Source: Thozetella sp. PMI_491 (taxonomy: Eukaryota; Ascomycota; Sordariomycetes; Chaetosphaeriales; Chaetosphaeriaceae). Taken from it: a stretch of DNA of 64,000 nt. The translations under genes were made by a program, and so were the position numbers. Below, piece after piece: positions 58,901 to 64,000 of the stretch (position 1 is its first letter; every line of letters begins with the position of its first letter). The DNA lies in contig MU270099.1 of NCBI GenBank assembly GCA_021432635.1, positions 181,319 to 245,318 on the forward strand, in the 5' to 3' direction. The notes under the pieces were generated by a model. The model saw only the letters and a program-made list of their open reading frames with translations. It was not told where the DNA came from and ran no database searches.

Positions 58901-59815
58901 GCTTTTCAGCCGGACAATCCCCCCGGTTGCCCGTCTCTCGCGTTGATTTTTGGAAACTTTAGTCAATATGGCTTCGAAAATCTCGAGGCCGCGGCCTCCG
59001 ATTTCACATCTATGGTTTGCTACCAGCTGATGACTGAAGTCCAGGCGGAGGTTACATTCAACATCCCTGATTTTACCGTCATTTCGGCCTCTCCAGTGGA
59101 GTCCACGGTGCGCTACCTCATCAGTGGCCCCAACGGGCAAACGGCGTTCCCCTATCGCCCGCAGGTTCATATGGATTTGGAGGTTGCTGTGTGGAAAGGC
59201 AACTACACGTACGGAGGCTTGGGAGGACCGGACACCCTAACAGAGGCTAGGAACGCGGCCTACAACATCGATGGCTTCTTCACGCTGCTGCTATCAGCTA
59301 AGGGTGCTCCGTTACCGGACGAGCTTCGAGGAAAAGGAAACCAAATGCGCCTCGTCGATGCGGTACGGTCTGTCTACCGCCGCTACATGGCCCAGGTTGC
59401 AAATGCCAAGATGCGCGTCGACCTTGGCAGCAACACCACGAATTCCCGAGCATTTTCGGGGTCATATACCAACTCTAATCGCGGCATACTTCGACAGAAC
59501 ATAGGATCCAAAATTGCGCTACAGGCTGTTCTAGGTGTCATGTTTTTCTGTGGTATTGCCGCCTACTTCTTGGCAGACATAGGAAGCCTGCTGGCCTGCA
59601 GCCCGGGTAGCATAACGGCCACCGCTAGTCTTCTAGCGGGGAGCCTGATATGCAAAGTCCAGATAGAAGGCGCGGTAGATGGCGTAGTAGATTGGGATAC
59701 CGAGTTTTGGCGCGAACAATTTTTTAGTTTAGGATGGTGGGAAACCGAGACGGAAGGGGAGACACGGTTTGGCATCGATGCAGGCCAAGCGTCCCAATAT
59801 CGCTACGGTTTGTGA
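55970..59815 (+). CDS. DUF3433 large multi-pass membrane protein
   Basis: Single exon of 1281 aa from the ATG at 55970; the open frame runs further upstream but has no earlier ATG. Two DUF3433-type units are visible. The first is at about residues 60-230 (WDPSSLSLPFLIALSVLL...SYSWTYGPTAIMVLIIGMWDQVDYWSKALQPW). The second is at about 660-800 (VYWRPLPLRPIVFTIISALP...GVRLVPATVMMSVALLFG...FNLCLLAPFQRL). Between and after them lie long regions rich in NxS/T sequons (extracytoplasmic loops), and further membrane segments (AAGLMIGGFFLAATCAFWVAF; the C-terminal ALQAVLGVMFFCGIAAYFLA). This two-domain layout is typical of the family in ascomycetes. Location is probably the plasma membrane. Function unknown. 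Confidence 0.9.
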   Translation: MDISISTNGHELSAQTSIPTLPTSAPPADETINTADRRSSLSREMAEELDRAHGSETSGIAKSESWDPSSLSLPFLIALSVLLTSLAIATIVILRISNQSRGFPILTNVSYSWTYGPTAIMVLIIGMWDQVDYWSKALQPWRELKNGPKQADRTVLLDYISPPLPVNLWKALRRRHGTLAVVITNGLLLNVITIASTGLLEPEQTQMTFQNITLATLTEFSAAHYPWVLDGAFETSINYEEYALLTENLPMPNCTQASFAYQCFEIPSNSTINATDGVLKATVDAFKPQAECQGVNITITGAANEPLDNATALLYLNMSASSDLCLSSFETPFLIEHHLIHERPPDLGPRQIYGQLSSLNCSEQGSWFELGLVFFFDVYYNQSSRPRAVVRVYEESVDSGVWGLQVMPAAAVVCNISYSIIDAQVTYDLAQLDAAPTVEIDNQADGNRSRRTVEDFDGESFAERLLWDVGMAANIAGNYLSDGRSLEYPTALGKMMKIVTNASYETFLTNITEMAAAASTILEYVGVRVATTFAVVNASAPLQGEIQTVSQRLRVSPIAAGLMIGGFFLAATCAFWVAFRRPRRVVPYNIGSIEGLARVMLASPAFQDVLAGCAHMPIKSSEKALQPYEFQSVPFGAGSLQIFSRQRSSKETTQQTETDRTQAPMVYWRPLPLRPIVFTIISALPLAIIVTLEVLQHLSSRSDGIIAISNPNALLTTLGVRLVPATVMMSVALLFGALKFNLCLLAPFQRLKRGNAKFSDSLRTSLVSKPAPYAFGYAIQQRHWAAALALLGAFLGNFLTILVSGLYTVENSAGPAVASLQLMDQFNTAWSDSALDDGGAAVLLSGFQGLNLSLPAWTDSELVFPKLQLSNSDMKLINDTKEPAITVLVPAMRADLNCSIIPESDQTVFVDPLNPDDLTLNGSAPINNECSTSASSIQWSSNYGIVADDPLTWLGQLWDLHVGLGLGNQLSSGESQPAFQPDNPPGCPSLALIFGNFSQYGFENLEAAASDFTSMVCYQLMTEVQAEVTFNIPDFTVISASPVESTVRYLISGPNGQTAFPYRPQVHMDLEVAVWKGNYTYGGLGGPDTLTEARNAAYNIDGFFTLLLSAKGAPLPDELRGKGNQMRLVDAVRSVYRRYMAQVANAKMRVDLGSNTTNSRAFSGSYTNSNRGILRQNIGSKIALQAVLGVMFFCGIAAYFLADIGSLLACSPGSITATASLLAGSLICKVQIEGAVDGVVDWDTEFWREQFFSLGWWETETEGETRFGIDAGQASQYRYGL

Positions 59816-60553
59816 GCGCATGGCCTTTAACATTATACGTCTATGGTGAGTATGAAGTGACGAGAATACCTATCCATATTACTACTTGTCTGTGATCTAG
59901 AACTGTTGCCGACTTTTTGGAATTACTGCGGTTTCCTTTCTTCTAGATTGCCCAACGGATGCACTGGAACCCCGCTTCCAAATAAAATATCTTGTCGATG
60001 TTCTGGTTAGCTGGTGCGGCTAGCACGCTAAACTATGCCAGGCTATAACTATGCAACTATAAGTTGAAGGCGAGATAATAGTCGTAATTAGCCGAGAAAC
60101 TAAGAATATTTCCGAAGCTAACGTGCTTAGCTAGTTAGCTGTTGATCCTGACTATGGATTAGACTATTTGTTGCAAGCTGTTGCAAGTAGATAGTCTTTG
60201 CTATTTATATCTCTACGGCTATATACTCTATAATTATAAGAAGTAGGGAAGCTATAGGTACTTGAAGCCCCTAGCTCTTTGGATATATCCTTGATTAGAG
60301 CTACGGAGTAGCTTTACTGCTTTTCCTCCCTTAATCTCTATCTTAAGTATCGTTTACTAGCTTTATTTATTCACGGCTGTGTGAGGCACGTCCGACAAAA
60401 ATTTCCATGTCTGATCTGAGTGAAATTGTTTACTTAGAATTTGTGTAGACTCCAAATCTTCATTCCAACTTAGGAATATTTTAAGTCTCGTTATTTTAGT
60501 TACCAGTTTAATATAAATGATCAGTCGTTTTAAACTCTCGCGAGTGAACGTAA
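59816..60553. other. Convergent intergenic stretch, AT-rich
   Basis: About 0.7 kb between the DUF3433 gene and the 3' end of the surface protein gene. Strongly AT-rich with many TAG/CTA-rich short motifs; no gene. Confidence 0.6.
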
Positions 60554-62437
60554 TCACACCGCTAGGAGAGTAACTGCCATGGCTATTACCACCACCAATA
60601 ACCTCACACCTTCAGTTCCACCCGCTGCCGCCGCATTCACAGAGGTCGTCACTGTCACAATGGCTGTTGCCATGGTAACGTCCGGGGTCCTCTCGGCTAG
60701 TGGTATGCAGGTGCTATACACCGGCCAGCTGCTTGAGAATATGCTAAACCCGTTAGGCATGTCTGGAGCCTTTCCAAATCCACCGAAGATAACAAACGCC
60801 ACGTCAACATCAAGCGCAACTGTAAGCCCGGCCTCGGTGTTCACGTCATCGCAGAAGGACCCCGCTGTGGTCATGGCACTATCACTGCTAGTTGCCACGT
60901 ATGTGCTGATGCCAGTGCTGCTAATAGCATCACTAGGAGTGATATCGCGCTCATCGACTTTGAAAAGCTTGGCGGCCGCTGCGGTGACGGCAGTGGTGGT
61001 AGCGGTAGCAGGTGTGGAAGCAAGAGTTGTTCCGGTGACGGTAGCTGTGGTGGTGACCGTCGCGACGAAGGAAGTGATAGTCGTCGGACCAAGACTCCTA
61101 ACAGCTAACCCGAGGTCGACCTCGATCTGCGGTGCGCGGAGCCCAAGGCCAGCGACAAAGCCGAGACCAAAGATCGTGGCGTCTAGAGAAATTAGGATCT
61201 CTGGGCCAGCGGCCAGATTCATGGTGAAGCTGTTTCCTAGATGAGCCTGGGGATGAACGGCCGTCACGTTCGGTAGCCAGCCCTGGAATGTAGCGTTGCC
61301 TGTGTTGTTGAAGTCAAGCCGAGCGATGCTGGTAGCGGGCACCACCATCTCAACGCCGAAAGTCACGTAAGCCTCCGCGTCGAGGGCTGCTACCTCTGAG
61401 TTGAGAGCGATCTCTAACACGGGGCCTATCTCGAAAATATCGGCGAGGATGAAGCCACCCGCCAGCTCCACGGTTAATAGTGGTAAATTTTTCTGTAGAG
61501 GTGAAGTCAAGTTTCCGTCGGCACCGAAAGAGAAGATCGTTGTAGCGCCTATGTCTACCGGTGTTACCTCGATATAACCGTTTAGAGATAGCCCTTCAGA
61601 ATAAGCCAGCAGGGTAAACTGGAGGTTCCCCTGTGTAAAGCATTCTGAGCAATTCAGTGCCAAAGTTGTTTCCGCATCCGGTAGGGACCAGATCGGCATG
61701 CTAAAATCATGAGCCAGATCTATATCAGCAGACGCATTCCCACTGAAGCGTTTCCCTAGAGTATGTTCCGAGGCTAAGCCCGCGCTATCAATGAATAGCT
61801 CCCAGGTGTTATTATGATTGTCGTAATCGCCGAGGAAGTCGGTCCAATTCTTCGCCGCAAGGGCAAGTGTTGCTTTGAGAGATGTGCTATCCCAGGAGAC
61901 TGTGTCGACCTGAAACGGTTGGATGGAGTTTCCAGAGTCTGGATCCACATGGCAGCCGTCTATGTCGACTGTCAGGATGAAACTGTGCAAGGTGCCTTGA
62001 TTCACCCACTCCCATTCTTGTTGCACAGCTTCATAGATCGTTTCGTTTGTGAAGGTATAGACGAGGGTCTTGTGATTGTCGTAGCATCCTGCACTGTCCA
62101 CGAGTGACGCAAACCGATCCATGTTGATCACTTTCTGATGGGCACCCGGAAACCTTCCTGTCAAGTTGCCAACGACTCGATCACCTGGCAAAAGTAGGGG
62201 TTAGCCCAAGCCAGCTCAGGGGGCAAAAGCTACCGGGCGCCTACCATGACCCCAGTACCAAGCCTCAGAGCTCTTCAAGGACGGGTCATCCATAGAAGAG
62301 ACGCTCTCAACCCGATCGTGTTTGACTGGCCGAAGAGTAGTGCTTGTTGCGGAGGTATGTTGGGCATGTAGGACGGCAACCAGCAGCGGTAGGAGGAAGC
62401 GCAGCACTGAGAACTGACTATTATGCAGAGGCTCCAT
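60554..62437 (-). CDS. Probable GPI-anchored surface protein, DUF7223-like
   Basis: Two exons, 62245-62437 and 60554-62184 (607 aa), with a 60-nt intron; the junction reads WYWGHG-DRVVGNLTGR. The N-terminus MEPLHNSQFSVLRFLLPLLV is a signal peptide. The centre contains a CSEC motif (ALNCSECFTQGNLQFTL) followed by beta-rich segments: GYIEVTPVDIGATTIFSFGA, then EAYVTFGVEMVVPATSIARL. This parallels the CTKC region of the 30.8-33.9 kb protein and suggests a shared DUF7223-like domain. A Thr/Ala-rich stalk follows (TTITSFVATVTTTATVTGTT). The protein ends in a small-residue patch and a hydrophobic tail (LLVVVIAMAVTLLAV), as for GPI attachment. Many NxS/T sites are present. Function unknown; probably cell wall or plasma membrane. 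Confidence 0.8.
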
Positions 62438-63206
62438 AATTATGAATCTAACTAGTTTGAGGAATGGGATTAGGTATGGCTAGCGGGGGTATAATCACCC
62501 ACTAAAAGAAGGGCGATGAGAAGGAATCACGGTATTAAATACTCTTCGCGCGAGGCTCTAGCAACCCCCAGACTTTCCTTGCTGCTAGAGGTACTATACA
62601 TTTTCAAAGTAGGAAATAATTTCTTAACTAATAATAGATCAGTATGCATGAACTATTGACAAAGGTAATTCTTAGAGCCTTGCTTACCGTTCTTGAACAT
62701 CCACCAAGCCCCCTCATAAGCACCCCACCAAATTGCAACTTAATAGAAAGGTATAGCTTCAAATACACAATCCCCTATAGGAAATTGATGGTAAGTCTGG
62801 TAGACTTCATACTAAAATATCGGAAATGTTTGTGGCAATGGATAGGTATACTAAATGATACGCTCAAAGGGCCATTGGGAGTCAGGGGAGACTGGGATGG
62901 CCGACGCTGGTTCTAGCTCAAGGGAATAACAAGGTTACATTAACCATATGTCGGCTGAGGCTACTTTTACTCAGCACAAGGCTGAAGGATGCAATTTGAG
63001 ATGCATTGCAACCCATTTTTTTCTTTTGCTTTTTTTTCCATTTTCAACGGTGGCTGGGGGTTCTAGGAGGGAGCCAGCGCAACCTCTGCAGGGTACCCGG
63101 GCTTTTTGGTGGTGGCTGAGATCACAAGACAATACATCAAACCACATATAAGCACCTGTATACACCTTTAGTCCAGTATCTGTTACGTGGAACCATTGCC
63201 TACACC
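62438..63206. other. Intergenic, no supported gene
   Basis: The upstream region of the surface protein gene and AT-rich DNA. Frames at 62644 and 62948 lack motifs. Confidence 0.5.
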
Positions 63207-63700
63207 TTGACTTTGGATAAGCGGGGCTGTTCACAGCTGAACAACCCTAATATAAAGCTTCCCGAACTGTGCCACGGACGTGGCTATATTATCAAACCTA
63301 AGTCTGGTACGAAGTGGTGTGTGAATGCTTCCACACACTCCGTGCCTGACGCGTGTTGGCATCCATATGAGCTTGAACCGGCGCGTTATCCGGTGGATCT
63401 GATAGGCGAGACACTCAAGAAGGCTACAGCCTACCTAATACGTGCTGATTCGGGCGGGGCCGCTATCAGGTTATGATCTGCGCAGCTGTTGTGCTTGACA
63501 TAGATACATTCAACTCTCTCGGCGACGCACCGTTGCACTACGCCGTGTGGACAGGAGATCATGCTGCCGTTGAACTTGTCGGGCTTCAGGGGGTGCGTCG
63601 GTACTGCGGCAGAATGGCCTTCGCCAGCCTCCAGTGCAGCCGATTCGTCACGTCGCGCCAGCCGTATAGCATAAATAACATACATGTTGGTTAGTATTAC
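63207..63700 (+). pseudogene. Probable ankyrin-type gene remnant preceded by a Cys-containing frame
   Basis: The frame 63473-63694 contains one clear ankyrin unit (LGDAPLHYAVWTGDHAAVEL), then degenerates. The frame before it (63207-63476, no ATG) encodes a stretch with four cysteines (CSQL..., LCHGRGYII, KWCVNAST, DACWHPYELEP). The two overlap by four bases in different frames. I read this as a decayed gene, but a multi-exon gene running off the window cannot be excluded. Confidence 0.35.
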
Positions 63701-64000
63701 GAGATCTCGGTACTGTAAAACAAACAAACGTAAAACAACTGGGTAAAAGATCCTCTGTATTGGTATATGTCTAGATGTGTTCTCTGTAAGCTAAGTTGAC
63801 TGCTCGAACGAGCCCCTAAATAGCCCTCAGCCGATCATGTGACTCTCCGCACTAGATCAGCTGTGGTCCAATCAGAGCTCGTCAGAGCTCTGGATCCTCC
63901 ATACTAGATCGAGCAACGCTACAAACCCATGATCCAATACAGGCTCTCTTTTCTTTTCGTAGCGCTCGACTAGATCACTCAAAACGGCTTGTTAAAAGCG
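63701..64000. other. Window end, no supported gene
   Basis: Nothing coding is seen. Several short inverted motifs such as CTAGATC and GAGCTC recur, without a clear structure. Confidence 0.4.

Noticed and set aside
60579-61244. 221-codon plus-strand frame, Ala/Val/Thr-rich
   Set aside because: Antisense shadow of the Thr/Ala-rich stalk of the surface protein gene on the minus strand.
1-64000. CRISPR arrays, bacterial operons, ribosome binding sites
   Set aside because: None are expected or seen; the gene structure is eukaryotic throughout.

Overview
The window is genomic DNA of a filamentous ascomycete (Pezizomycotina). Genes carry short GT-AG introns of about 40-100 nt with CTRAY-type branch points. 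The gene families are typical of moulds: HET, NACHT-type NOD-like receptors, Zn2Cys6 and DUF3425 bZIP-like regulators, DUF3433, DUF6604, WSC, and secreted GH43 and SGNH enzymes. One intron-containing tRNA-Met gene is present. No species can be named from the sequence alone. An assembly gap of 900 N lies at 15977-16876.

Layout. 0-12 kb holds ordinary metabolic and secreted genes: a two-domain SGNH hydrolase, a secreted S33-type alpha/beta hydrolase, a divergent pair of regulators (Zn2Cys6 and DUF3425 bZIP-like) and two short-chain dehydrogenases. 12.6-16.9 kb is gene-poor, with the tRNA, a broken WSC gene, AT-rich and minisatellite DNA, a 56-bp duplicated sequence, a broken TPR gene and the gap. 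16.9-19.7 kb is a NACHT/ankyrin NLR truncated by the gap. 21.3-21.9 kb is a small secreted six-cysteine protein gene with a stop codon in its signal peptide. 22.3-33.9 kb holds a DUF6604 protein, a GH43 arabinanase-like enzyme, a flavin-dependent (LLM) monooxygenase broken by a frameshift, and a large secreted eight-exon protein of DUF7029/DUF7223 type.

35.7-51.6 kb is an island of self/non-self recognition genes: a HET protein, a hydrolase-NACHT-ankyrin NLR with a frameshift, an MFS transporter, a fructosamine kinase, and an intact hydrolase-NACHT-WD40 NLR. Ankyrin gene relics lie at 52.7-54.0 kb and near 63.5 kb. 56.0-59.8 kb encodes a large DUF3433 membrane protein. 60.6-62.4 kb encodes a probable GPI-anchored surface protein whose C-terminal part resembles that of the 31-34 kb protein.

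Overall, the window mixes intact NLR/HET genes with decaying ones (TPR, ankyrin, frameshifted hydrolase-NLR), as expected for birth-and-death evolution of fungal incompatibility loci. Exon boundaries below were deduced by eye from splice consensus, reading frame and protein-family motifs. They fit the frame exactly except where stated.
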